Assembly: GCA_013076295.1 (NCBI GenBank)
Contig: RQOL01000473.1
Location: 124,001 to 188,000, forward strand
Length of the DNA stretch: 64,000 nt
Direction of reading: 5' to 3'
Source of the DNA: Sanderia malayensis
Taxonomy: Eukaryota > Cnidaria > Scyphozoa > Semaeostomeae > Pelagiidae
Part shown: piece after piece, positions 15,301-26,801 of the stretch
Numbering within the stretch: position 1 is the stretch's first letter
How the letters are laid out: each line of letters begins with the position of its first letter
Program-made: the position numbers and the translations under genes
The notes under the pieces: generated by a model
Databases searched by the model: none
Told to the model about the DNA's origin: nothing
The model's input: only the letters and a program-made list of their open reading frames with translations

Positions 15301-18300
15301 ACATGAATCCATGTTGTTACAGCTGAAACTAATTAAAAGACACATGGATTTGTTTGTTTGCTGTGATATTAACATTACTACACACTAATTGCACATGAAT
15401 TCACGTTATTACAGATGCAACTAAGTAAAATACACATGCATTTGCTTCTTTTCAGTGATATTAACATTACTGCACAGTAATGGCACATGAATCCACGTTG
15501 TTACACCTCAAACTAAGTAAAATACACATGCATTTGCTTGTTTTCAGTGATATTAAATTACTGCACACTAATTGGACATGAATCAACGTTATTACAGCTG
15601 AAACTAACTAATTTAAACATGCATTTGTTTGTTTGCAGTGATATTAACATTACTACACTAATTGCACATGAATCCACGTTATTACAGCTGAAACTAAGTA
15701 AACTACACATGTATTTGCTTGTTTTCAGTGATATTAACACTACTGTACACTAATGGCACATGAGTCCACTTTATTACAGTTGAAAGTAAGTAAAATACAC
15801 ATGCATTTGCATGTTTTCAGTGATATTAACATTACTGCAGAGTAATGGCACATGAATCCACGTTGTTACACCTCAAACTAAGTAAAATACACATGCATTT
15901 GCTTGTTTTCAGTGATATTAACATTACTGCACACTAATTGGACATGATTCCACGTTATTAGAGCTGAAACTAACTAAAATACACATGCATTTGTTTGTTT
16001 CCAGGGATATTAACATTGCTGCACACTAATTGCACATGAATCCACGTTATTACAGCTCTAACTAAGTAAGAAAGACAGGCACTTGGGTGTTTTCAGTCAT
16101 ATTAACACTACTGCACACTAATTGCACATGAATCTACGTTCTTACAGCTGAAACTAAGTAAAATACACATGCTTTTGCTTCTTTTCAGTGATATTAACAT
16201 TACTGCACAGTAATGGCACATGAATCCACGTTGTTACACCTCAAACTAAGTAAAATACACATGCATTTGCTGTTTTCAGTGATACTAAAATTACTGCACA
16301 CTAATTGGACATGAATCAACGTTATTACAGCTGAAACTAACTAATTTAAACATGCATTTGCTTGTTTGCAGTGATATTAACATTACTGTACACTTATTGC
16401 ACATGAATCCACGTTGTTACACCTCAAACTAAGTAAATTACACATGCATTTGCTTGTTTTCAGTGATGTTAACATTACTGCACACTAATTGCACACGAAT
16501 CACGTTATTACAGCTGAAACTAACTAAAATACACATGCATTTGTTTGTTTGCAGTGATATTAACATTACTGCACACTATTGCACATGAATCCACGTTATT
16601 ACAGCTGAAACTAAGTAAACTACACATGCATTTGCGTGTTTTCAGTGATATTAACACTACTGCACACTAATGGCACATGAGTTCCACTTTATTACAGTTG
16701 AAAATAAGTAAAATACACATGCATTTGCATGTTTTCAGTGATATTAACATTACTGCACAGTAATGGCACATGAATCTACGTTGTTACACCTCAAACTAAG
16801 TAAAATACACGTGCATTTGCTTGTTTTCAGTGATATTAACATTACTGCACACTAATTGGACATGAATCAATGTTATTACAGCTGAAACTAACTAATTACA
16901 CATGCATTTGTTTGTTTGCAGTGATATTAACATTACTACACACTAATTGCACATGAATTCACGTTATTACAGCTGAAACTAAGTAGAATTTGCATGCATT
17001 TGCTTGTTTTCAGTGATATTAACACTACTGCACACTAATGGCACATGAGTCCACTTTATTACAGTTGAAAGTAAGTAAAATACATATGCATTTGCATGTT
17101 TTCAGTGATATTAACATTACTGCAGAGTAATGGCACAAGAATCCACGTTGTTACACCTCAAACTAAGTAAAATACACATGCATTTGCTTGTTTTCAGTGA
17201 TATTAACATTACTGCACACTAATTGACATGAATCACGTTATTACAGCTGAAACTAACTAAATTAAACATGCATTTGTTTGTTTGCAGTGATATTAACATT
17301 ACTGCACACTAATTGCACATGAATCCACGTTATTACAGCTGAAACTAAGTAAACTACACATGCATTTGCGTGTTTTCAGTGATATTAACACTACTGCACA
17401 CTAATGGCACATGAGTCCACTTTATTACAGTTGAAAGTAAGTAAAATACACATGCATTTGCATGTTTTCAGTGATATTAACATTACTGCACAGTAATGGC
17501 ACATGAATGCACGTTGTTACACCTCAAACTAAGTAAATACACATGCATTTGCTTGTTTTCAGTGATTTAACATTACTGCACACTAATTGCACATGAATCC
17601 ACGTTATTACAGCTGAAACTAACTAAAATACACATGCATTTGTTTGTTTGCAGTGATATTAACATTACTGCACACTATTGCACATGAATCCACGTTATTA
17701 CAGCTGAAACTAAGTAAACTACACATGCATTTGCGTGTTTTCAGTGATATTAACACTACTGCACACTAATGCACATGAATCACTTTATTACAGTTGAACT
17801 AAGTAAAATACACATGCATTTGCATGTTTTCAGTGATATTAACATTACTGCACACTAATTGCACATGAATCCACGTTGTTACACCTGAAACTAAGTAAAA
17901 TACACTGCATTTGCTTGTTTCAGTGATATTAACATTACTGCACACTAATTGGCACATGAATCACGTTATTACAGCTGAAACTAACTAAATTAAACATGCA
18001 TTTGTTTGTTTGCAGTGATATTAACATTACTGCACACTAATTGCACATGAATCACGTTATTACAGCTGAAACTAAGTAAATACACATGCATTTGCGTGTT
18101 TTCAGTGATATTAACATTACTGCACACTAATTGCACATGAATCCACGTTATTACAGCTAACTAAGTAAAAACATGCATTTGTTTTCAGTGATATTAACAT
18201 TACTGCACACTAATTGCACATGAATCCACGTTTACAGCTGAAACTAAGTAAAATACACATGCATTTGCTTTTTTCAGTGATATTAACATTACTGCACACT

Positions 18301-21300
18301 AATGGCACATGAATCCACGTTATTACACCTGAAACTAAGTAAAATACACATGCATTTGCTTGTTTTCAGTGATATTAAATTACTGCACACTAATTGGACA
18401 TGAATCACGTTATTACAGCTGAAACTAACTAATTTAAACATGCATTTGCTTGTTTGCAGTGATATTAACATTACTGCACACTAATTGCACATGAATCCAC
18501 GTTATTACAGCTGAAACTAAGTAAAATACACATGCATTTTTTGTTTGCAGTGATATTAACATTACTGCACACTAGTTGCACATGAATCCACGTTATTACA
18601 GCTGAAACTAAGTAAACTACACATGCATTTGCGTGTTTCAGTGATATTAACACTACTGCACACTAATGGCACATGAATCACGTTATTACAGTTGAAACTA
18701 AGTAAAATACACATGCATTTGCATGTTTTCAGTGATATTAACATTACTGCACAGTAATGCACATGAATCCACGTTGTTACAGCTCAAACTAAGTAAAATA
18801 CACTGCATTTGCTTGTTTTCAGTGATATTAACATTACTGCACACTAATTGGACATGAATCAATGTTATTACAGCTGAAACTAACTAATTAAACATGCATT
18901 TGTTTGTTTGCAGTGATATTAACATTACTGCACACTTATTGCACATGAATCCACGTTATTACAGCTGAAACTAAGTAAAATGCATGCATTTGCTTTTTCA
19001 GTGATTTAACATTACTGCACACTCTTTGCACATGAATCACATTATTACAGTTGAACTAAGTAAAATATACATGCATTTGCTTGTTTTCAGTGATATTAAC
19101 ATTACTGCGCACTAATTGCACATGATCCACGTTTTTACAGCTGACTAAGTAAAATACACATGCATTTGCTTGTTTTCAGTGATATTAACTTTACTGCACT
19201 CTAATTGCACATGATTCCACGCTTTAAGACCTGAAACTAACTGAAATACACATGCATTTTGTTTGTTTGCAGTGATATTAACATTACTGCACACTTAATT
19301 GCACATGAATCCACGTTGTTACAGCTGAAACTAATTAAAATACACATGCATTTGTTTTTTGCAGTGATATTAACATTACTACACACTAATTGCACATGAA
19401 TCACGTTATTACAGATGAAACTAAGTAAAATACACATGCATTTGCTTCTTTTCAGTGATATTAACATTACTGCACAGTAATGGCACATGAATCCACGTTG
19501 TTACACCTCAAACTAAGTAAAATACACATGCATTTGCTTGTTTTCAGTGATATTAACATTACTGCACACTAATTGGACATGAATCACGTTATTACAGCTG
19601 AAACTAACTAATTAAACATGCATTTGTTTGTTTTGCAGTGATATTAACATTACTACACTAATTGCACATGAATCCACGTTATTACAGCTGAAACTAAGAA
19701 ATACACATGTATTTGCTTGTTTTCAGTGATATTAACATTACTGCACACTAATGGCACATGATCCACGTTGTTACAGTTGAAACTAAGTAAAATACACATG
19801 CATTTGCATGTTTTCAGTGATATTAACATTACTGCACACTAATGGCACATGAATCCACGTTGTTACACCTAAACTAAGTAAAATACACGTGCATTTGCTT
19901 GTTTTCAGTGATATTAACATTACTGCACACTAATTGGACATGAATCACGTTATTACAGCTGAAACTAACTAATAAACATGCATTTGTTTGTTTGCAGTGA
20001 TATTAACATTACTGCACACTTTGCACACGAATCCACGTTATTACAGCTGAAACTAAGTAAAATGCATGCATTTGTTTTTTCAGTGATATTAACATTACTG
20101 CACACTTTGCACATGAATCACATTATTACAGTTGAACTAAGTAAAATATACATGCATTTGCTTGTTTTCAGTGATATTAACATTACTACTGCGCACTAAT
20201 TGCACATGATTCCACGTTTTACTGCTGAGGCTAAGTAAAATACACATGCATTTGCTTGTTTTCAGTGATATTAACATTACTGCACTCTAATTGCACACGA
20301 ATTCCACGCGTTAAGACCTGAAACTAACTGAAATACACATGCTTTGTTTGTTTGCAGTGATATTAACATTACTGCACACTATTGTACATGAATCACGTTA
20401 TTACAGCTGAAACTAATTAAAAGACACATGGATTTGTTTGTTTGCTGTGATATTAACATTACTACACACTAATTGCACATGAATTCACGTTATTACAGCT
20501 GAAACTAAGTAAAATTTGCATGCATTTGCTTCTTTTCAGTGATTTTAACATTACTGTACACTATTTGCACTTGAATCTACGTTATTACAGTTGGAACTAG
20601 CTAAAATACACATGCATTTAATTGTTTGCAGTAATATTAACATTACTCCACACTAATTGCACATGAATCCACGTTATTACAGCTGAAACTAAGTAAACTA
20701 CACATGTATTTGCTTGTTCAGTGATATTAACATTACTGCACAGTAATGGCACATGAATCCACGTTGTTACACCTCAAACTAAGTAAAATACACATGCATT
20801 TGCTTGTTTTCAGTGATATTAAAATTACTGCACACTAATTGGACATGAATCAACGTTATTACAGCTGAAACTAACTAATTTAAACATGCATTTGCTTGTT
20901 TGCAGTGATATTAACATTACTGTACACTTATTGCACATGAATCCACGTTATTACAGCTGAAACTAAGTAAAATTTGCATGCATTTTGCTTTTTTCAGTGA
21001 TTTTAACATTACTGTACACTATTTGAATAATCTACGTTATTACAGTTGGAACTAGCTAAAATACACATGCATTTGTTTGTTTGCAGTGATATTAACATTA
21101 CTCCACACTAATTGCACATGAATCCACGTTATTACAGCTGAAACTAAGTAAACTACACATGTATTTGCTTGTTTTCAGTGATATTAACACTACTGCACAC
21201 TAATGGCACATGAGTCCACTTTATTACAGTTGAAAGTAAGTAAAATACACATGCATTTGCATGTTTTCAGTGATATTAACATTACTGCAGAGTAATGGCA

Positions 21301-23124
21301 CATGAATCCACGTTGTTACACCTCAAACTAAGTAAAATACACATGCATTACTTGTTTTCAGTGATATTAACATTACTGCACACTAATTGGACATGAATCG
21401 ACGTTATTACAGCTGAAACTAACTAAATTAAACATGCATTTGTTTGTTTGCAGTGATATTAACATTACTGCACACTAATTGCACATGAATCCACGTTATT
21501 ACAGCTGAAACTAAGTAAACTACACATGCATTTGCGTGTTTTCAGTGATATTAACACTACTGCACACTAATGGCACATGAGTCCACGTTATTACAGTTGA
21601 AAGTAAGTAAAATCCCCATGCATTTGCATGTTTGCAGTGATATTGACATTACTGCACAGTAATGGCACATGAATGCACGTTGTTACACCTCAAACTAAGT
21701 AAATTACACATGCATTTGGTTGTTTTCAGTGATGTTAACATTACTGCACACTAGTTGCACATGAATCCACGTTATTACAACTGAAACTAAGTAAACTACA
21801 CATACATTTGCGTGTTTTCAGTGATATTAACACTACTGCACACTAATGGCACATGAGTTCACTTTATTACAGTTGAAAGTAAGTAAAATACACATGCATT
21901 TGCATGTTTTCAGTGATATTAACATTACTGCACAGTAATGGCACATGAATCCACGTTGTTACACCTCAAACTAAGTAAAATACACGTGCATTTGCTTGTT
22001 TTCAGTGATATTACATTACTGTACACTAATGGACATGAATCAATGTTATTACAGCTGAAACTAACTAATTTAACATGCATTTGTTGTTTGCAGTGATATT
22101 AACATTACTGCACACTTATTGCACACGAATCCACGTTATTACAGCTGAAACTAAGTAAAAGTTGCATGCATTTGCTTCTTTTCAGTGATTTTAACATTAC
22201 TGCACCCTCTTTGCACATGAATCTACATTATTACAGTTGAACTAAGTAAAATATACATGCATTTGCTTGTTTTCAGTGATATTAACATTACTGCGCACTA
22301 ATTGCACATGATTCCACGTTTTTACAGCTGAGGCTAAGTAAAATACACATGCATTTGCTTGTTTTCAGTGATATTAACTTTACTGCACTCTAATTGCACA
22401 CGATTCCACGCTTTAAGACCTGAAACTAACTGAAATACACATGCATTTGTTTGTTTGCAGTGATATTAACATTACTGCACACTTATTGTACATGAATCCA
22501 TGTTGTTACAGCTGAAACTAATTAAAGACACATGGATTTGTTTGTTTGCTGTGATTAACATTACTACACACTAATTGCACATGAATTCGTTTTACAGATG
22601 CAACTAAGTAAAATACACATGCATTTGCTTGTTTTCAGTGATATTAAAATTACTGCACACTAATTGGACATGAATCAACGTTATTACAGCTGAAACTAAC
22701 TAATTTACACATGCATTTGTTTGTTTGCAGTGATATTAACATTACTCCACACTAATTGCACATGAATCCACGTTATTACAGCTGAAACTAAGTAAACTAC
22801 ACATGTATTTGCTTGTTTTCAGTGATATTAACACTACTGTACACTAATGGCACATGAGTCCACTTTATTACAGTTGAAAGTAAGTAAAATACACATGCAT
22901 TTGCATGTTTTCAGTGATATTAACATTACTGCAGAGTAATGCACATGAATCCACGTTGTTACACCTCAAACTAAGTAAAATACACATGCATTTGCTTGTT
23001 TTCAGTGATATTAACATTACTGCACACTAATTGCACATGATTCCACGTTATTAGAGCTGAAACTAACTAAAATACACATGCATTTGTTTGTTTCCAGGGA
23101 TATTAACATTGCTGCACACTAATT
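12400..23124 (+). repeat. Higher-order repeat unit 2, about 10.7 kb
   Basis: Begins at the GCAAATG form of L, 10705 bp after the start of unit 1 and 10725 bp before the next such L. It repeats unit 1's markers in order: L words at 12442, 13339 and 16074 (unit 1: 1737, 2656, 5414), the TAATTAAT monomer at 12916 (unit 1: 2215) and four AAGACCTG monomers. Locally degraded at about 12990-13080, where several bases are missing around AATAAACATTACAC, and deletion-rich at about 16490-20400. Around 16.95 kb a monomer with GTAGAATTTGCATGC fuses an F-like front to a later type. A similar word recurs near 31.78 kb. Confidence 0.87.
16490..20400 (+). other. Deletion-rich stretch inside unit 2
   Basis: The same kind of single-base loss as in unit 1, but milder: the 12 monomers between the AAGACCTG marks at 19226 and 20313 span 1087 bp, 17 bp short. 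Recurrent examples are GAATCACG, GATCCACG, GCTGACTAAG for GCTGAGGCTAAG and AAAATGCATGC for AAAAGTTGCATGC. The satellite order itself is unbroken. Confidence 0.75.
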
Positions 23125-24506
23125 GCAAATGAATCCACGTTATTACAGCTCTAACTAAGTAAGAAGACAGGCACTTGGGGTGTTTCAGTCATATTAACAT
23201 TACTGCACACTAATTGCACATGAATCCACGTTATTACAGCTGAACCTAAATAAAAAAAACACATGCTTTTGTCTTTTGCAGTGATATTAACATTAATGCA
23301 CAAAAATTGCACATGAATCAACGTTGTTACAGCTGAAACTAACTAAATTACACATTGCATTTGTTTGTTTGCAGTGATATTAACATCACTGCACACTAAT
23401 TTCACATGAATCCACGTTATTACAGCTGAAACTAACTAAGAACGACATGCATTTGCTTGTTTTCCGTGAGATAACATTACTGCACACTAATTGCACCTGA
23501 ATCTACGTTTCTTACAGTTGAAACTAAGTAAATACACATGCATTTGTTGTTTTCAGTGACATTGACATTACTGCACACTTATTGTACATAATCCATGTGT
23601 TACAGGTGAAACTAACTAAAATATACATGCATTTGCTTTTTTTAATTAATATTAACAATGCTAAACACTAATTGCGCATGAATCCACGTTGTTACAGCTG
23701 AAACGAAGTAAAATACACATGCATTTGCTTGTTTTCCAGTGATATTAACATTACACAACACTAATTGGACATGAATGAACGCTATTACAGCTGAAACTAA
23801 GTAAAATACACTTGCATTTGCTTCTTTTCAGTGATATTAACATTACTGCACAGTAATGGCACATGAATCCACGTTGTTACACCCTCAAACTAAGTAAAAT
23901 ACACATGCATTTGCTTGTTTTCAGTGATATTAACATTACTGCACACTAATTGCACATGATTCCACGTTATTAGAGCTGAAACTAACTAAAATACACATGC
24001 ATTTGTTTGTTTCCAGGGATATTAACATTGCTGCACACTAATTGCACATGAATCTACGTTATTACAGCTCTAACTAAGTAAGAAAGACAGGCACTTGGGG
24101 TGTTTTCAGTCATATTAACACTAACTGCACACTAATTGCACATGAATCTACGTTCTTACAGCTGAAACTAAGTAAAATACACATGCCTTTTGCTTCTTTT
24201 CAGTGATATTAACATTACTGCACAGTAATGGCACATGAATCCACGTTGTTACACCTCAAACTAAGTAAAATACACATGCATTTGCTTGTTTTCAGTGAGT
24301 TTAAAATTACTGCACACTAATTGGACATGAATCAACGTTATTACAGCTGAAACTAACTAATTTAAACATGCATTTGCTTGTTTGCAGTGATATTAACATT
24401 ACTGTACACTTATTGCACATGAATCCACGTTATTACAGCTGAAACTAAGTAAAATTTGCATGCATTTGCTTCTTTTCAGTGATTTTAACATTACTGTACA
24501 CTATTT

Positions 24507-24598
24507 GCACTTGAATCTACGTTATTACAGTTGGAACTAGCTAAAATACACATGCATTTGTTTGTTTGCAGTGATATTAACATTACTCCACACTAATT
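24507..24598 (+). repeat. Type T monomer, a K-front / position-2-back chimera
   Basis: The front (GCACTTGAATCTACG, CAGTTGGAACTAG) resembles type K. The back (ATTTGTTTGTTTGCAG) is that of position-2 monomers. Because it stands for positions 4 and 2 at once, the distance from one L to the next in this stretch is 30 monomers rather than a multiple of four (2656 to 5414 = 2758 bp). It recurs near 3.1, 13.75, 20.6, 21.05, 28.1, 31.85, 34.6 and 40.5 kb, always after a J' monomer (or a J'-like hybrid near 31.8 kb) with TTTGCATGCATTTG. Confidence 0.8.
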
Positions 24599-24690
24599 GC
24601 ACATGAATCCACGTTATTACAGCTGAAACTAAGTAAACTACACATGTATTTGCTTGTTTTCAGTGATATTAACACTACTGCACACTAATG
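24599..24690 (+). repeat. Single exact 92-bp monomer (type H, position 3)
   Basis: Useful as a ruler: from the G of GCACATGAATCC to the base before the next GCACATGAG is exactly 92 bp. It shows the standard order of words: CCACGTTATTACAGCTG, AACTAAGTAAACTACAC, ATGTATTTGCTTG, TTTTCAGTGATATTAAC, ACTACTGCACACTAATG. The ATGTAT in place of ATGCAT is characteristic of type H. Confidence 0.93.
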
Positions 24691-24782
24691 GCACATGAGT
24701 CCACTTTATTACAGTTGAAAGTAAGTAAAATACACATGCATTTGCATGTTTTCAGTGATATTAACATTACTGCAGAGTAATG

Positions 24783-25149
24783 GCACATGAATCCACGTTG
24801 TTACACCTCAAACTAAGTAAAATACACATGCATTTGCTTGTTTCAGTGATATTGACATTACTGCACACTAATTGGACATGAATCGACGTTATTACAGCTG
24901 AAACTAACTAAATTAAACATGCATTTGTTTGTTTGCAGTGATATTAACATTACTGCACACTAATTGCACATGAATCCACGTTATTACTGCTGAAACTAAG
25001 TAAACTACACATGCATTTGCGTGTTTTCAGTGATATTAACACTACTGCACACTAATGGCACATGAGTCCACTTTATTACAGTTGAAAGTAAGTAAAATCC
25101 CCATGCATTTGCATGTTTGCAGTGATATTGACATTACTGCACAGTAATG
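24783..25149 (+). repeat. Reference tetramer: monomer types B, G, U and I
   Basis: A clean example of the four-monomer higher-order unit. B (24783-24873, 91 bp, one T short) carries CACCTCAAAC. G (24874-24965, 92 bp) carries GAATCGACG, AACTAACTAAATTAAACATG and GTTTGTTTGCAG. U (24966-25057, 92 bp) carries GTAAACTACACATG, GCGTGTTTTCAG and AACACTACTG. I (25058-25149, 92 bp) carries GAGTCCACTT, GAAAGTAAGT and GCATTTGCATG. The next tetramer starts again with a B-type monomer at 25150. Type letters are mine. Monomer starts are set at the G of GCACATGA, an arbitrary phase. Confidence 0.93.
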
Positions 25150-25516
25150 GCACATGAATGCACGTTGTTACACCTCAAACTAAGTAAATTACACATGCAT
25201 TTGCTTGTTTTCAGTGATGTTAACATTACTGCACACTAATTGCACACGATTCCACGTTATTAGAGCTGAAACTAACTAAAATACACATGCATTTGTTTGT
25301 TTGCAGTGATATTAACATTACTGCACACTAGTTGCACATGAATCCACGTTATTACAGCTGAAACTAAGTAAACTACACATACATTTGCGTGTTTTCAGTG
25401 ATTATAACACTACTGCACACTAATGGCACATGAGTTCATTTTATTACAGTTGAAAGTAAGTAAAATACACATGCATTTGCATGTTTCAGTGATATTAACA
25501 TTACTGCACAGTAATG
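25150..25516 (+). repeat. Second reference tetramer: B', C', V and I
   Basis: Directly follows the previous tetramer and keeps the same four-step order. B' (25150-25241) has GAATGCACG and TGATGTTAAC. C' (25242-25333) has CACACGATTCC and TTAGAGCTG. V (25334-25425) has the altered core ACATACATTTGCGTG. I (25426-25516, 91 bp) has GAGTTCATTT and GCATTTGCATG. Corresponding monomers of the two tetramers are more alike than neighbours within one tetramer, which defines a higher-order repeat of about 368 bp. Confidence 0.9.
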
Positions 25517-25974
25517 GCACATGAATCCACGTTGTTACACCTCAAACTAAGTAAAATACACGTGCATTTGCTTGTTTTCAGTGATATTACCATTACTGTA
25601 CACTAATGGACATGAATCAATGTTATTACAGCTGAAACTAACTAATTTAAACATGCATTGGTTTGTTTGCAGTGATATTAACATTACTGCACACTTATTG
25701 CACACGAATCCACGTTATTACAGCTGAAACTAAGTAAAAGTTGCATGCATTTGCTTCTTTTCAGTGATTTTAACATTACTGCACCCTCTTTGCACATGAA
25801 TCTACATTATTACAGTTGGAACTAAGTAAAATATACATGCATTTGCTTGTTTTCAGTGATATTAACATTACTGCGCACTAATTGCACATGATTCCACGTT
25901 TTTACAGCTGAGGCTAAGTAAAATACACATGCATTTGCTTGTTTCAGTGATATTAACTTTACTGCACTCTAATT

Positions 25975-26066
25975 GCACACGATTCCACGCTTTAAGACCT
26001 GAAACTAACTGAAATACACATGCATTTGTTTGTTTGCAGTGATATTAACATTACTGCACACTTATT
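25975..26066 (+). repeat. Type D2 monomer with AAGACCTG (18 copies)
   Basis: Diagnostic words are CACACGATTCCACGC, TTTAAGACCTG and AACTAACTGAAATAC. AAGACCTG starts at 282, 4565, 8551, 9621, 11691, 15226, 19226, 20313, 22415, 25994, 29582, 31581, 37290, 39217, 41969, 43441, 45922 and 47750. No copy was seen from 47.8 kb to 64 kb, so the right quarter lacks it. The spacings define the 10.7-kb, 3.59-kb and 1.93-kb repeats. Confidence 0.9.
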
Positions 26067-26158
26067 GTACATGAATCCATGTTGTTACAGCTGAAACTAA
26101 TTAAAAGACACATGGATTTGTTTGTTTGCTGTGATATTAACATTACTACACACTAATT

Positions 26159-26250
26159 GCACATGAATTCACGTTATTACAGATGCAACTAAGTAAAATA
26201 CACATGCATTTGCTTGTTTTCAGTGATATTAAAATTACTGCACACTAATT
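26159..26250 (+). repeat. F-front / B-back chimeric monomer
   Basis: The front is type F (GAATTCACG, ACAGATGCAACTAAG). The back is type B (GCTTGTTTTCAG, ATTAAAATTACTG, then GGACATGAATCAACG of the next monomer). The same fusion occurs near 11.88 kb and 22.6 kb, 10.7 kb and 3.6 kb apart from its copies, whereas near 4.75, 15.4 and 29.8 kb F and B are separate monomers. It removes one monomer and is inherited with the higher-order unit. Confidence 0.85.
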
Positions 26251-26464
26251 GGACATGAATCAACGTTATTACAGCTGAAACTAACTAATTTACACATGCA
26301 TTTGTTTGTTTGCAGTGATATTAACATTACTCCACACTAATTGCACATGAATCCACGTTATTACAGCTGAAACTAAGTAAACTACACATGTATTTGCTTG
26401 TTTTCAGTGATATTAACACTACTGTACACTAATGGCACATGAGTCCACTTTATTACAGTTGAAA

Positions 26465-26499
26465 GTAAGTAAAATACACATGCATTTGCATGTTTTCAG
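26465..26499 (+). other. Splice-signal-like words within one monomer
   Basis: GTAAGT (26465-26470) matches the 5' splice-site consensus, and TGTTTTCAG ends at 26499 as in a 3' splice site, 35 nt in total. CTAAC words resembling branch sites occur in position-2 monomers. The pair recurs in position-4 monomers. A 35-nt intron would be too short for most animals, so joining across several monomers would be needed if the array is transcribed. No evidence of transcription is visible. Confidence 0.3.
26478..26493. promoter_or_regulatory. 16-bp palindrome with octamer word (representative of position-4 monomers)
   Basis: ACATGCATTTGCATGT has two perfect 7-bp arms (ACATGCA / TGCATGT) around TT. Bases 26484-26491 (ATTTGCAT) are the complement of ATGCAAAT, the octamer bound by POU-family Oct factors. 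The core ATGCATTTGCAT differs at one base from the palindromic Oct element MORE, ATGCATATGCAT. It recurs in most GAAAGTAAGT (position-4) monomers, so roughly once per 368 bp in tetrameric parts. Binding is not shown by sequence. AT-rich repeats can match short motifs by chance, but here the word is fixed by the repeat. Confidence 0.55.
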
Positions 26500-26710
26500 T
26501 GATATTAACATTACTGCAGAGTAATGGCACATGAATCCACGTTGTTACACCTCAAACTAAGTAAAATACACATGCATTTGCTTGTTTTCAGTGATATTAA
26601 CATTACTGCACACTAATTGCACATGATTCCACGTTATTAGAGCTGAAACTAACTAAAATACACATGCATTTGTTTGTTTCCAGGGATATTAACATTGCTG
26701 CACACTAATT

Positions 26711-26801
26711 GCAAATGAATCCACGTTATTACAGCTCTAACTAAGTAAGAAAGACAGGCACTTGGTGTTTTCAGTCATATTAACATTACTGCACACTAAT
26801 T
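26711..26801 (+). repeat. Type L marker monomer (representative; 22 copies in window)
   Basis: The most distinctive monomer: CAGCTCTAACTAAG, AGAAAGACAGGCACTTGG and TTTTCAGTCATATT replace the usual words, so it lacks the ATGCAT core. GACAGGCAC starts at 1737, 2656, 5414, 12442, 13339, 16074, 23166, 24086, 26753, 27672, 30417, 33233, 34167, 35370, 38135 and 40065. A second form, with CAGCTGTAAC and TTTTCAGTGATATT, starts at 44202, 48504, 50959, 53042, 58680 (degraded, GACAGCAC) and 62008. The first form is confined to 1-40.1 kb and the second to 44.2-64 kb. Confidence 0.92.

Larger units (their letters stand above)
23125..26710 (+). repeat. Truncated higher-order unit 3, 39 monomers (3.59 kb)
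   Basis: Starts with the GCAAATG L monomer like units 1 and 2, but the next such L comes after only 3586 bp (39 x 92 = 3588). Order: L P X Q R M N O B C L S B G J' T H I B G U I B' C' V I B G J K D1 D2 E F/B G H I B C. It equals the start of the 10.7-kb unit joined to its end, with about 7.1 kb missing. The join lies in the shared run B G J K D1 D2 E near 25.5-26.16 kb and cannot be placed more exactly, because both parental contexts share that order. This is one of the cleanest stretches of the window. Confidence 0.87.

Noticed and set aside
15538..15753. Plus-strand open frame of 71 codons, with others at 19978-20199, 27442-27627, 51724-51906, 57999-58181 and 59835-60038
   Set aside because: Read-through of two to three monomers in the opposite strand; the same repeated words translated (HESTLLQLKL, NMHLFVCSDINIT). 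No support for a gene.
26465..26499. True 35-nt introns in every position-4 monomer
   Set aside because: Too short for known animal introns, there are no coding exons, and the words are fixed by repetition rather than by selection. Kept only as a low-confidence motif note.
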